The notes under the pieces were generated by a model. It was not told the DNA's origin, ran no database searches, and was given only the letters and a program-made list of their open reading frames with translations. Shown piece after piece: positions 16,013-24,463 of a DNA stretch of 47,390 bases. The DNA comes from Clostridia bacterium (GTDB taxonomy: Bacteria > Bacillota > Clostridia > Christensenellales > Aristaeellaceae): positions 1 through 47,390 of the forward strand of contig JAFYQB010000130.1 of NCBI GenBank assembly GCA_017547285.1, read 5' to 3'. The position numbers and the translations under genes are program-made. Numbering within the stretch: position 1 is the first letter of the stretch; every line of letters starts with the position of its first letter.

Positions 16013-17527
16013 ATGCAGTCAGGACCGAATCAGCCGCAGGGAGGTTTTGATCCCTTTTTTCAGCAGCCCATGCAGGGCCAGTGGCCGCAGCAGAACGGCG
16101 TGCCGCCTCAGCCCAATATGCCCGGCGGCCAGTGGATGCAGTCCGGTCAGCCGATTCCCGGGCAGTTTCAGCAGCAGCCCATGATGCCCGGTCAGCAGCA
16201 GTGGGCGCAGCAGCCTCCGCTTTCACCGGAGGTGCTGCAGCAGATGCAGTACGAGGCTTACATGCAGCAGATGCCGCAGATGCCCACCATGCAGCAGCCC
16301 ATGGATCCGCCCGCTCCCGCTAGAAAAAAACGTATGCGCAGATCCGGCGGCGGTTCATGGTGGATGACGGCGCTTGCGCTGGTACTGGTCGCCGGTCTGG
16401 GATGGTTTTTCCTGAAGGATCAGATTGGCAAGCCGCAGCTGAACACCGCCGTGGTGGAAAGCTACTCTTTGGGCGACACCCATACGGGCGACGCCCTGAT
16501 TGTGCGCAATGAAACCGCGTATGATGATGAAGGCGTACAAAACATTGAATATGTGGCGCAGGAAGGCTCCATGGTGTATCGCGGCGACGTGATCTGCTAT
16601 GTGTATTCCACCGGTTACAGCAGCAAGGAAATGAACAATCTGCAGAATTTCCGCGATCAGATCAAGGATTATCAGCAGACACTGCTCAAATCCGAAACGG
16701 CTTATGACCAGAAAATGACCCGCCTGGAAAGCGAAGTGCTCCAGCGCGGTCTGGAAGTGCGCAGCCTGGTGCAGGGCGCGCGCGGCAATCTGCTCAATCA
16801 GGAAAGCATTCTGGATTCCGCCATCACCCAGCGGCAGAGCTATTTCCGCAGCAAGTATTCCAGCGATATGCGCCTCAACCGTCTCTATGATGACGAAACC
16901 ACCCAGCAGCAGCGCATCGACAGCTGGATCAAGCAGAAGGTGGCCACGCAGGAAAGCATCGTCAGCTTCTATACGGACGGCTTTGAATATGCCCTGACGC
17001 CCGGCGAATTTGAAAAATATACGCCTTCCGAAGTCCGTTCTATGATCAACGGCAACCGTCCCGCTGCATCCACGGCGCAGCGCGGCCGCAGCAACCTGTA
17101 CCGGCTGGTTAGGCAGAACAACTACGCGGTGCTGATGCTGGTGGAAGACAGCGTGTGGAACCCTGTGGAGGGCATGAAGCTCAAGCTGGTACTGGAGCAG
17201 TTCACCGATACCACGGTGGATGCACAGGTGCTGAGCTTTACCCGCTCCGGCGGCGAACTGCTTTTGCGTCTGGCGGTCATCGGAGATGTGTCCGACGTGC
17301 TGTATATGCGTACCTGCCGCGCAAGGCTGGGCGAATATGTGGACTGCCTGAAGGTGCCGCAAAAAGCGCTGTATCAGAAAGGCGACCAGAACGGCGTGGT
17401 GCTGGTTACCAGCGAAAATCAGGTGTTTGTACCCTGTAAGATTCTGCGGCAGGAAGGCGGATATGCTTACCTGACGCCCGCGCAGACCGGCACGCTTTCG
17501 GACGGCGATCGTGTACGCCTGTTCTGA
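16013..17527 (+). CDS. HlyD/efflux-adaptor-like membrane protein with Gln-rich N-terminus
   Basis: About 504 residues. Residues 1-100 are rich in Gln, Pro, Met and Gly and must be cytoplasmic. An Arg/Lys patch precedes one transmembrane helix (WWMTALALVLVAGLGWFF, about 115-135). The outer part has a lipoyl-like strand set (EGSMVYRGDVICYVYS), a coiled coil (about 210-300) and a C-terminal beta barrel, as in HlyD-type adaptors. GAGG lies 9 bases before 16013; an ATG at 16007 is also possible. No ABC transporter is adjacent. Its place before yggS-sepF suggests a division or envelope role, which is an inference. Confidence 0.75.
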   Translation: MQSGPNQPQGGFDPFFQQPMQGQWPQQNGVPPQPNMPGGQWMQSGQPIPGQFQQQPMMPGQQQWAQQPPLSPEVLQQMQYEAYMQQMPQMPTMQQPMDPPAPARKKRMRRSGGGSWWMTALALVLVAGLGWFFLKDQIGKPQLNTAVVESYSLGDTHTGDALIVRNETAYDDEGVQNIEYVAQEGSMVYRGDVICYVYSTGYSSKEMNNLQNFRDQIKDYQQTLLKSETAYDQKMTRLESEVLQRGLEVRSLVQGARGNLLNQESILDSAITQRQSYFRSKYSSDMRLNRLYDDETTQQQRIDSWIKQKVATQESIVSFYTDGFEYALTPGEFEKYTPSEVRSMINGNRPAASTAQRGRSNLYRLVRQNNYAVLMLVEDSVWNPVEGMKLKLVLEQFTDTTVDAQVLSFTRSGGELLLRLAVIGDVSDVLYMRTCRARLGEYVDCLKVPQKALYQKGDQNGVVLVTSENQVFVPCKILRQEGGYAYLTPAQTGTLSDGDRVRLF

Positions 17528-17542
17528 GGAGGTTTTGAAGGG

Positions 17543-18265
17543 ATGGAAGCAAACAAAACCGTTCAGCCGCTGTTGACGGATGTGGATGAGCAGACGCTGA
17601 AAAGCAATGTGGAATGCGTTCTGAAAGCGCTGGAGGAGAACCGTTATCAGGATGAACAGCCTGCCAGACTGATTGCAGTGACCAAAACGGTCGCGCCGAA
17701 CGTGATCAATCAGCTCAAGGGACTGGGCATTCTGGATATCGGCGAAAACCGCGCGCAGGTTGCGCTGCCCAAATTGCCGGAAATTGCCCCGGAATTTCGT
17801 TTGCACTGGATTGGAAGGTTGCAAACCAACAAAGTTAAAGATATAATAGATACGGTATGCATGCTGCACTCGCTGGACCGGCTGGAACTGGCCCGCGAAG
17901 TGGACCGCCGCGCACGGCAGCACGGCAGGGTGATCCCTGCACTGGTGCAGGTCAATATTGCCGGTGAGGAGCAGAAGGGCGGCATGCCCGTGCAGGAGGT
18001 GGAAAGCTTCCTGCGTGAAATGCGCAATTATCCCAACATCCATGTAGAGGGCCTGATGGCGATCATGCCTCTGGCTGCTTCGGAGGAAGAGCTGGACAGG
18101 CTTTTTGGGGAAATGCGGAAACTGTTTGAAAGAATGCGCGGTCTGAATATCGAGGGCGTGGAAATGCGCGAGCTTTCCATGGGTATGTCCAACGATTACC
18201 GGATCGCTGCGCGCAACGGCGCAACGATGGTGCGGGTCGGTACGGCGCTGTACCGCCGGGGCTGA
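17543..18265 (+). CDS. yggS: YggS/PLPBP family pyridoxal phosphate homeostasis protein (YlmE)
   Basis: 240 residues of the single-domain alanine-racemase-fold PLP carrier family. Visible are the PLP lysine in LIAVTKTV (near residue 51), IGENRAQ, HWIGRLQTNKVK (near 92-103), VQVNIAGEEQKGG and the phosphate-binding SMGMSNDYRIAA and GATMVRVGTALY near the C-terminus. It keeps free PLP in balance rather than catalysing a known reaction. It is ylmE in the Bacillus division cluster. A very good promoter sequence lies inside its coding region at 17819-17847. Confidence 0.94.
   Translation: MEANKTVQPLLTDVDEQTLKSNVECVLKALEENRYQDEQPARLIAVTKTVAPNVINQLKGLGILDIGENRAQVALPKLPEIAPEFRLHWIGRLQTNKVKDIIDTVCMLHSLDRLELAREVDRRARQHGRVIPALVQVNIAGEEQKGGMPVQEVESFLREMRNYPNIHVEGLMAIMPLAASEEELDRLFGEMRKLFERMRGLNIEGVEMRELSMGMSNDYRIAARNGATMVRVGTALYRRG
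17819..17847 (+). promoter_or_regulatory. Candidate internal promoter inside yggS
   Basis: TTGCAA (17819-17824), exactly 17 bases, TATAAT (17842-17847), within coding sequence. The -10 hexamer uses two ATA isoleucine codons, which appear rare in neighbouring genes. It could drive sepF-yggT-ylmH-divIVA independently of the HlyD-like gene. Confidence 0.45.
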
Positions 18266-18289
18266 CCAACAGTAGGGGGTTCATCAAAA

Positions 18290-19261
18290 TTGGGTATTTT
18301 TCAGAAAATCGGGAATTGGCTGACCGAAAAGAGCGACCGCTTTATCCGCGGCGAGGTACAGGACGAATTTGAGCCTGAACAGGAGCAGGAAGAGCCGGAA
18401 GCGGAAGTAACGATGCGCGAGCCGCTCGATCCTTTTGGACGCGGCGAGGGCGAATACGGCGGCCGTGTGCCCTACCGCAGCAAGGCGGATTTGGAGCGCG
18501 AAGCGCGCGAGGCACAGTTTAAGCAGCAGCAGGCCCAGCAGGCGGCGCAGCATGCCGCTTTGCAGCAGCATATGCAGCAGCAGGCGGCCATGCAGCAACA
18601 GCAGATGGTCAATCAGCCTCAGCAGCAGGTTTATCAGCAGCCTGTTCAGCAGATGCAGCAGCCTCAGCAGGCTCCCTATCAGCCCAGCAGCAACGTGGTT
18701 CAGTTTCCTGGCATGAATGCTGCTCAGGATGGATCTGTGTATGCCCATGTGGAATACGTGGTGCTTCTGCGCAGCCGTCAGGAGTGCAAGGACGTGATTG
18801 CCTATATCAAGTCCAATGCCTCCGTATTCCTGAACATGGAATTCATTGCTTCCGACAGCGAACGTCAGCGTTGCGTGGACATGCTTTCCGGCGCTGCCTA
18901 TACGCTGGGCTGTGCACTGAACAAAATCTCTCCCCGCGGTATCTATCTGATCTCCTCGCCCTCTGTGCGCGTGGTTCTGGATCCTGCCATGCAGAAGTTT
19001 ACCTCCGCGCCCGAGGCGCAGGGCTATACCCAGCAGCAGGGCCGTCAGCAGCTTTATGAAACGGAGCCGCAGCAGAATTATCAGCAGCAACCCGAGCAGG
19101 AAGCGCAGCAGCCTGTCAAAGCCGGTACCTTCACCACCCGTTTCCAGGCTCAGGGCGCCCAGCGTATGCCCACCAGTTTTGGCAGCGTGATGGCCGGAAA
19201 CGCGACCGGCATGTATCAGCCTGCGAATGCTACCAGCCGTTACCAGAACGTGCAGCAGTAA
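18290..19261 (+). CDS. sepF: Cell division protein SepF, long Gln-rich form
   Basis: SepF bundles FtsZ and tethers it to the membrane. The N-terminal amphipathic helix (GIFQKIGNWL) and the conserved core (about residues 150-230, VEYVVLLRSRQECKDVI through ISPRGIYLISSPSVRVVL) are intact. The protein is 323 residues, against about 150 in Bacillus. It has a 115-residue linker that is Gln-rich (about 78-130) and a 90-residue Gln-rich C-terminal tail beyond the core. The start is TTG at 18290, with AGGGGG about 10 bases upstream. It sits between yggS and yggT as expected. Confidence 0.92.
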   Translation: MGIFQKIGNWLTEKSDRFIRGEVQDEFEPEQEQEEPEAEVTMREPLDPFGRGEGEYGGRVPYRSKADLEREAREAQFKQQQAQQAAQHAALQQHMQQQAAMQQQQMVNQPQQQVYQQPVQQMQQPQQAPYQPSSNVVQFPGMNAAQDGSVYAHVEYVVLLRSRQECKDVIAYIKSNASVFLNMEFIASDSERQRCVDMLSGAAYTLGCALNKISPRGIYLISSPSVRVVLDPAMQKFTSAPEAQGYTQQQGRQQLYETEPQQNYQQQPEQEAQQPVKAGTFTTRFQAQGAQRMPTSFGSVMAGNATGMYQPANATSRYQNVQQ

Positions 19262-19271
19262 GGAGATTCGT

Positions 19272-19550
19272 ATGTTCATCGGTTTGATTTTGAGTTTGAT
19301 CGTTACGGCGCTGCGTATTGCCAGCTTTGCCCTGCTGATTTACTGCATCATGAGTTTTGTCGCGCCGCACAACGACCTGTACCGCAAAGCTTCTGTCTAT
19401 GTGGAACGGGTGCTTTATCCCGTCCGCATGAAACTGTGGCAGTGGTTTCCCGCCCTGCGCAATCTGGCGGTGGATCTGTCCCCGCTGGTTCTGTGGTTCA
19501 TGATCGATCTGGCGCTTGCGCTGGTGAATCTGCTGAGGACTGTATTCTGA
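19272..19550 (+). CDS. yggT: YggT family membrane protein (YlmG)
   Basis: 92 residues with two hydrophobic segments (about 1-30 and 62-90) joined by a loop containing HNDLYRKASVYVERVLYPVR. YggT/YlmG proteins are small membrane proteins linked to division-site or nucleoid functions, with no known enzyme activity. AAGGAG lies 6-7 bases before the ATG at 19272. Its stop TGA shares one base with the ylmH ATG. Confidence 0.9.
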   Translation: MFIGLILSLIVTALRIASFALLIYCIMSFVAPHNDLYRKASVYVERVLYPVRMKLWQWFPALRNLAVDLSPLVLWFMIDLALALVNLLRTVF

Positions 19551-20308
19551 TGCGCGGAGAGGACGATCAGGCGCAGGTGATGCGTCGCCTGGATGAGCTT
19601 GCCGCGCGTACGGCGCGTACAGGGCTTGTCTGCTTTACAGCCTTTCTTTCCCCTGCGGAGGCGCAGTGGGCGCAGGCTTCAGCCAACCGGCAGAAGGTGA
19701 ACCTTTCTCTGCAGGGCGGTTATGAGGATGCGGAACGCTGCATCGCCTGCTTTTGGGATGATGAAGCGCCGGAGGAATATCCGCTTTCGGCGATAGAGCT
19801 TGCGTGGCCGCATCAGTCCGCGCCCGGACACCGGGATGTGCTGGGCAGCGCGATGGGCCTTGGCATCAAACGCAGCTGCATGGGGGATATTGTGCTTCTG
19901 GAGAATGTGGGCTATCTGTTTGCCGAAAGGCAGATGGCGGAACACATCGCCCAGTCGCTGACCAGTGCGGGGCGCATCAAGCTGCAGACCCGCCTGCTGG
20001 ATGAATGGCCTGAGTTGGAGCCGCCCGCCGGACAGGAAGTGCATGATACCGTGCACAGCCTTCGTTTGGATGCGGTGGTTGCGGCAGGCTTCAACCTGTC
20101 GCGCGGCGACGCGGCGGATCTGATTGCAGCCGGACACGTGAAGCTGCGTCATCTGCCCACAGAGCGTACGGATGCCCGCGTGCAGGAAGGGGACGCCATT
20201 TCGGTAAGAGGCCACGGCCGTCTGGTTGTGGAGGAAGTGGGCAGTCCCACCAAAAAAGGACGTCTGCCTTTGCGGCTGACAAGATATGGTACCAATCGAA
20301 AACGCTGA
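19550..20308 (+). CDS. ylmH: YlmH family RNA-binding protein (S4 domain)
   Basis: 252 residues. The N-terminal two thirds match YlmH (FTAFLSPAEAQWA; GSAMGLGIKRSCMGDIVL). The C-terminal S4 domain reads LRLDAVVAAGFNLSRGDAADLI (from about residue 170), with VQEGDAISVRGHGR closing it. In Bacillus YlmH belongs to the division cluster and has been tied to translation quality control and stalled ribosome rescue. The start at 19550 overlaps the yggT stop; the longer upstream frame is rejected. Confidence 0.9.
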   Translation: MRGEDDQAQVMRRLDELAARTARTGLVCFTAFLSPAEAQWAQASANRQKVNLSLQGGYEDAERCIACFWDDEAPEEYPLSAIELAWPHQSAPGHRDVLGSAMGLGIKRSCMGDIVLLENVGYLFAERQMAEHIAQSLTSAGRIKLQTRLLDEWPELEPPAGQEVHDTVHSLRLDAVVAAGFNLSRGDAADLIAAGHVKLRHLPTERTDARVQEGDAISVRGHGRLVVEEVGSPTKKGRLPLRLTRYGTNRKR

Positions 20309-20330
20309 CACTGAAAGGGGTTTGACGAAG

Positions 20331-20837
20331 ATGGCATTGACGATCGACGATATCTACGACAAAGAGTTTGCGCTTAAGGGCGGCGGATATGACCGTAACG
20401 ATGTTGACCAGTTCCTGGATGAAATCTGCGATGAAATGGCCAACATGCTCGATCACATCGAGAAGCTGGAAAAGGATCTGCAGAAGGCTCAGATGGAAGT
20501 GGAAGCTGCCAAGGCTTCTGCCCAGAACGCTGCCCCTGTGGTGGTGAAGAGCGAGCCCGTGGCCCAGACAAGCGCTACGCTGGAAGGCATCCTGCTCAGC
20601 GCTCAGCGTCTGGCGGATGAAGCTGTGGCAAACGCCAAGGAAAAGGCGGAAGCCATTGTGAAGGAAGCCGAAGAAAAGGCTGAAGAAATTGTGGGCGAAG
20701 CCCGCACCGAAAAGGAAACCCTTTCCGGCAAGCTGGACGGCATGCGCAAGAGCGTGGCCGAATACAAGAAGAACTTCGAGGCCCTGATCAACAAGTATAA
20801 GACGCTGCTGGACAACGAGGACTTCCTCGGCGAGTAA
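20331..20837 (+). CDS. divIVA: DivIVA domain protein
   Basis: 168 residues. The N-terminal DivIVA/GpsB membrane-binding segment is clear (LTIDDIYDKEFALKGGGYDR, residues 3-22, then VDQFLDEI). Two coiled coils follow (about 25-65 and 95-150), separated by an Ala/Pro/Val linker. DivIVA recognises negatively curved membrane at septa and poles. It closes the ylm cluster as in Bacillus, but ileS does not follow. The start at 20331 has AAAGGGG about 10 bases upstream. Confidence 0.93.
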   Translation: MALTIDDIYDKEFALKGGGYDRNDVDQFLDEICDEMANMLDHIEKLEKDLQKAQMEVEAAKASAQNAAPVVVKSEPVAQTSATLEGILLSAQRLADEAVANAKEKAEAIVKEAEEKAEEIVGEARTEKETLSGKLDGMRKSVAEYKKNFEALINKYKTLLDNEDFLGE

Positions 20838-20858
20838 CCCCGCGTGTCGCCATAGAGA

Positions 20859-20892
20859 AAATCCACTCAGCAACGGCTGAGTGGATTTTTTT
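20859..20892 (+). terminator. Terminator after divIVA
   Basis: AATCCACTCAGC pairs with GCTGAGTGGATT around an AACG loop, followed by a run of seven Ts. It lies between convergent genes and abuts the stop of the minus-strand GNAT gene. Confidence 0.88.
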
Positions 20893-21401
20893 CAAAGCGA
20901 ATTATCAAAGAAGAACACATCGGCAGGCGTGCCGTCTTCGTAGCTGGCAGAGGGATACCCTTCAATCAGCTCATACCGGCCGTGGGTGTATTCATCCACC
21001 ACGCGGTTCCAGAAGTGAACGCTTGGCAGATTGCGCGGATGGCGCTGGAACTGCCACCTGCCGCGGTGGCGGCCGAACAGCTGAAAAGCAGCTTCTTTGC
21101 CGATGCCCATGCGCCTGTAACGCGGCATGACAAAGAACTCCGCAAGACAGAAATCCGGCCTATGTTCAGGAATTTCCGGATAGTCGTTGACCATGGCAAA
21201 GCCCGCAAGTTTCCCATCGGCTTTGATGAAGTAGGGGAACCGGTTGGGATCCGTCCAGTAGCAATCCAGCCACCTGTAGTGGTAAAGACCGTCTTCTTCC
21301 ACGTCCTGCCGGCTGTACTGCGCAAACTCGCACAGGTACTTTTCCAGCAGATTGCGGAGCACTTCCTTCTGTTCCAACAGCACAGGAACCAGCTCGGTCA
21401 T
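20892..21401 (-). CDS. GNAT family N-acetyltransferase
   Basis: 169 residues with a GNAT fold. The substrate-side strands FPYFIKADGKLAGFAMV lead to FFVMPRYRRMGIGKEAAFQLF, which holds the acetyl-CoA loop (RRMGIG). A VHFWNRVVDEYTHGRYEL tail follows. The substrate is unknown. The start at 21401 is set by AGGAGG seven bases upstream, and it overlaps the rlmA stop as ATGA, so the two are coupled. Confidence 0.85.
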   Translation of the reverse strand: MTELVPVLLEQKEVLRNLLEKYLCEFAQYSRQDVEEDGLYHYRWLDCYWTDPNRFPYFIKADGKLAGFAMVNDYPEIPEHRPDFCLAEFFVMPRYRRMGIGKEAAFQLFGRHRGRWQFQRHPRNLPSVHFWNRVVDEYTHGRYELIEGYPSASYEDGTPADVFFFDNSL

Positions 21402-22249
21402 GCTTTCGCCTCCTTCATGCTGCATTTGAGCACATGCATATGGATGGTGATCTGCGAAAGCTCAAGCGTGTCCAGCACATCCGCGGGTACGGAGAAAGTC
21501 ATGGGCGTCATGCGCAGGAAGGCGCGGGATTCATCCGCTGAAAGCGGACGGGTGATGCGTACTTCGCTTTCTTCGGCAATGTCGGCGTGCTCCTTCAAAT
21601 GATCGATTACGCGGGCGTTGTCGTAGGTATCGCCGCTGCGCAGCCACGGCGCAACCGCTTTGCGAACCTCGCACAGGTAATCGGACCCGGGCACCACCTT
21701 GATGAGCCACCCATCGGCCTTGAGCACCCGTCTGAACTCCGCATAGTCGGCGGGGGTAAGCACATCCAGCAGCACATCTGCGGAATGATCAGCCACAGGC
21801 AGATGCTTCAAATCCGCCACCAGCCAGTTGGCGCGGCCCGGTTCGCGCGCGGCGGCGGTAATGGCGTCGCGGCTGATATCCAGCCCGAGAAACTGTGCCT
21901 GCGCAAAGCGTTCGGCCAGCAAACGGGCGTAGTATCCTTCGCCGCAGCCGGCGTCCAGCACGGTCATGGGCGCATCGGTCAGCCAGCTGGCGATGGCTTC
22001 GGCAATGGGCTGATAAAAGCCGTGCTCAAACACCAGCCGTCGGCTGCCGAACAACTCGGCATCATACTTCTCAGCTGCCTGATCGTGAGACGGCGCAAGG
22101 TTGACATAGCCGCGCTTGCTCAAATCGTAGCAGTGGCGGTTTTGGCAGATCAGGCTGGCTCCGTTCAGTTCAAAGGCGGTTTGACAGCGCGGACAGCGCA
22201 GTACAGGCATAAGCGGCGCAAGACGCTGCGCCAGAACAGCAGGTTTCAT
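21398..22249 (-). CDS. rlmA: 23S rRNA (guanine-N1)-methyltransferase RlmA-like
   Basis: 283 residues. An N-terminal zinc finger (CPRC...CQNRHCYD, about 18-41) and SKRGYVNLAPS are the RlmA signature. The class I methyltransferase core follows (VLDAGCGEGYYARLLAERF near 96-114), with LDISRDAI. RlmAI and RlmAII methylate G745 or G748 in helix 35 of 23S rRNA, the latter affecting macrolide response. The start at 22249 has AGGAAG about 8 bases upstream; a longer frame upstream lacks family sequence. Confidence 0.88.
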   Translation of the reverse strand: MKPAVLAQRLAPLMPVLRCPRCQTAFELNGASLICQNRHCYDLSKRGYVNLAPSHDQAAEKYDAELFGSRRLVFEHGFYQPIAEAIASWLTDAPMTVLDAGCGEGYYARLLAERFAQAQFLGLDISRDAITAAAREPGRANWLVADLKHLPVADHSADVLLDVLTPADYAEFRRVLKADGWLIKVVPGSDYLCEVRKAVAPWLRSGDTYDNARVIDHLKEHADIAEESEVRITRPLSADESRAFLRMTPMTFSVPADVLDTLELSQITIHMHVLKCSMKEAKA

Positions 22250-22340
22250 AACACACTTCCTACATACGAAGATACATTGTTTGTTTCGACGCATACAGGG
22301 CTGTTCCCTGCATGTGCGGAGCGGAGAGGATGAACCAACC

Positions 22341-23702
22341 ATGATCCTTTGCAAAGACAGGGATTTCTACCGCCGCGCAGTCAAGCTGAGCGGCTACATT
22401 GCACTGCAGAATGTGATCGTATGCTTCGTTGGCCTGGTGGATAACATCATGATCGGCGCATACTCGCAGGATGCGCTCAGCGGCATCGCGCTGGCCAACC
22501 AGATCCAGTTCCTGCTGCAGATGGTGGTCAACGGCGCTGGCGAAGGCATGGCCGTGCTGGCGGCTCAGTACTGGGGCGCAAGGAAGATTCAGCCCATCCG
22601 CCGCGTGCTGGCCATTGCACTGGATTTTGCGCTGCTGCTGGCGCTGGGCTTCCTGATCGTGGCGCAGGTGATGCCTGAAAAGCTGCTGGGCATGCTGACC
22701 GCCGATACGGCAGCCATTGCCGAGGGCGCCAAATACATGCGCATCGTCAGCTTCAGCTACCTGTTCTTTGCGGCGGGCATGGTGCTGAATTCTGCCCAGC
22801 GCAGCATTGAGAACGTACGTGTGGGCATGGTGTCCTCGTTTACGGGCGTGCTTGTCAACGTTGTGCTTAATTATGGCCTGATCTTTGGTAACCTGGGCAT
22901 GCCCCGTCTGGGTGTAGCAGGCGCGGCGGTCGCCACGCTGGTGGCCCGTATGACCGAGTTCAGCGTAACGGCGACCTATACCTATGTGATCGACAAAAAA
23001 TTGATCGTAAAGATCCGGGATTTCCTGAATCCCGATAAGCTGATGGTGAAGGACTACATCCGCGTCGCTTTCCCTGTGGTTTGTTCCGGCGCAAACTGGG
23101 GCATTGCCATGACGGTGCAGACCAGCATTCTGGGCCATATGGGATCCAGCGCGATTGCCGCCAACTCCATTGCCAATTCGCTGTTTCAGGTAGTGTCCGT
23201 CATGTGCTACGGCCTGGCCAGCGCGGCGGGTGTGCTGATTGGCAAGGCGGTGGGCAGCGGCGATCTGGATAAGCTGAAGGGGTATGTAAACTCTCTGCAG
23301 CTGATGTTCCTGACGGTTGGCGTTTGCTCAAGTCTGATCCTTTTCTCGCTTCGCGAAGTGGTGCTGGCTGCCTATGCCGTTACGCCGGAAGCGCTTGAAA
23401 TGGCGCGCAGCTTCATGAACGTTTTGTGTATCACCATCATTGGCACAGCCTATCAGGCGGCTTGTCTCACCGGCATTGTGCGCGGCGGCGGCAACACCAG
23501 CTTTGTTTTCCGAAACGACCTCATCTTCCAGTGGCTGATCGTTCTGCCCCTGAGCGCGCTGGCGGCTTATGTATGGCACATGAGCCCGGTGTGGGTGTTC
23601 TTCTTCCTGAAGTCCGATCAGCTGACCAAGTGTCTGGTGGCTGTGTGGCAGGTGAACAGCTATCGCTGGGTCAAAAAAGTAACCCGCGACGAGGCAGTTT
23701 AA
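22341..23702 (+). CDS. MATE family efflux transporter
   Basis: 453 residues with about twelve transmembrane helices in two homologous halves. Motifs include LVDNIMIGAYSQDALSGIAL near residues 31-50 and AANSIANSLFQVVSVMCYGL in the second half. It probably exports cationic compounds using a proton or sodium gradient; the substrate is unknown. The start at 22341 has AGAGGA about 11 bases upstream, and upstream codons lack helix character. It is divergent from rlmA. It belongs to a different MATE subgroup from the gene at 31764-33137. Confidence 0.9.
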   Translation: MILCKDRDFYRRAVKLSGYIALQNVIVCFVGLVDNIMIGAYSQDALSGIALANQIQFLLQMVVNGAGEGMAVLAAQYWGARKIQPIRRVLAIALDFALLLALGFLIVAQVMPEKLLGMLTADTAAIAEGAKYMRIVSFSYLFFAAGMVLNSAQRSIENVRVGMVSSFTGVLVNVVLNYGLIFGNLGMPRLGVAGAAVATLVARMTEFSVTATYTYVIDKKLIVKIRDFLNPDKLMVKDYIRVAFPVVCSGANWGIAMTVQTSILGHMGSSAIAANSIANSLFQVVSVMCYGLASAAGVLIGKAVGSGDLDKLKGYVNSLQLMFLTVGVCSSLILFSLREVVLAAYAVTPEALEMARSFMNVLCITIIGTAYQAACLTGIVRGGGNTSFVFRNDLIFQWLIVLPLSALAAYVWHMSPVWVFFFLKSDQLTKCLVAVWQVNSYRWVKKVTRDEAV

Positions 23703-23735
23703 TTGTAAAAATCGTCGGAAAACTTCCTGTTTATG

Positions 23736-23764
23736 TTGACATCTTTCTATCGAGTTGTTATAAT
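23736..23764 (+). promoter_or_regulatory. Consensus promoter of rpmH
   Basis: TTGACA (23736-23741), 17 bases, TATAAT (23759-23764). It is a perfect sigma-A consensus, 84 bases before the rpmH start, as expected for a ribosomal protein gene. Confidence 0.92.
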
Positions 23765-23847
23765 AGAATAGTTGGTTTGTGGTATTCTGCGTGTTGCGAC
23801 TGAGCACGCGCAACGCCATACATAGAATCATGCAAGGAGTGTTCGCA

Positions 23848-23982
23848 ATGTTCCGTACTTATCAGCCCAAGAAGCGTCAGCGCAGCAAGGTGCATGGCTT
23901 CCGTGCCCGCATGTCCACCAAGAACGGCCGTCGTGTGCTGGCCGCCCGCCGCCGTCGTGGCCGCAAGGTGCTCAGCGCCTAA
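23848..23982 (+). CDS. rpmH: Ribosomal protein L34
   Basis: 44 residues, the normal length of bL34. It has the family pattern [19 protein letters not shown], then [19 protein letters not shown]. The start at 23848 follows AAGGAG by 9 bases; the longer frame upstream runs through the promoter. It is followed by a large hairpin and then rnpA. Confidence 0.98.
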   Translation: MFRTYQPKKRQRSKVHGFRARMSTKNGRRVLAARRRRGRKVLSA

Positions 23983-24017
23983 TAGCGAAAAGACGATTGC
24001 ATCATAGCGTGTAATAC

Positions 24018-24070
24018 GGAAAAGCCCGCCCCATTTCTGTATCGGGTGAAGTGGGTACGGGCTTTTCCGA
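24018..24070 (+). other. Long two-part hairpin between rpmH and rnpA
   Basis: CGGAAAAGCCCG (24018-24029) pairs with CGGGCTTTTCCG (24059-24070). Inside it CCCATTTC pairs with GAAGTGGG with one G-T wobble. No T-run follows, so it is more likely an RNA processing or stability element, or a partial attenuator, than a full terminator. Confidence 0.7.
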
Positions 24071-24106
24071 TTCACGCATATAGGTGCAAAACAATCAGAA
24101 AGGACG

Positions 24107-24463
24107 ATGGCAGCCGTGCAGAGGCAGAACCGGTTGGGCCAGAACAGGCAGTTCAGTTACGTGTACCGCCGGGGCAAAAAGGCCTCCTGCAGGGAACTGA
24201 GCCTGCTGTACGTCCGCAGCAAGGAAAAGCGAGTCGGCTTTTCCGTAAGCAAAAAAGTAGGCGTAGCCGTGGTGCGCAACCGCACCAAACGCAGGCTGCG
24301 CGAAGCCGTGCGTCCTCTTCTGCCGCAAATGAAGAGCGGCCTGTATGTGTTCGTGGCGCGTCCTGCTGCAGCTGAATGCAGTTTTCAGGAGCTGGAAAGC
24401 CGTGTGAAGTATCTGCTTCGCAAGGTGGAAAGCCTGCGCGCTCCTGCCGAGGAACACAAATGA
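24107..24463 (+). CDS. rnpA: Ribonuclease P protein component
   Basis: 118 residues. It is the protein cofactor of RNase P, which matures tRNA 5' ends. Visible are [20 protein letters not shown] and the RNR motif in [20 protein letters not shown] (residues about 46-65). AAAGGA precedes the ATG closely; a GTG nine bases later is an alternative. Its stop overlaps the yidD start (ATGA). Confidence 0.96.
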   Translation: MAAVQRQNRLGQNRQFSYVYRRGKKASCRELSLLYVRSKEKRVGFSVSKKVGVAVVRNRTKRRLREAVRPLLPQMKSGLYVFVARPAAAECSFQELESRVKYLLRKVESLRAPAEEHK

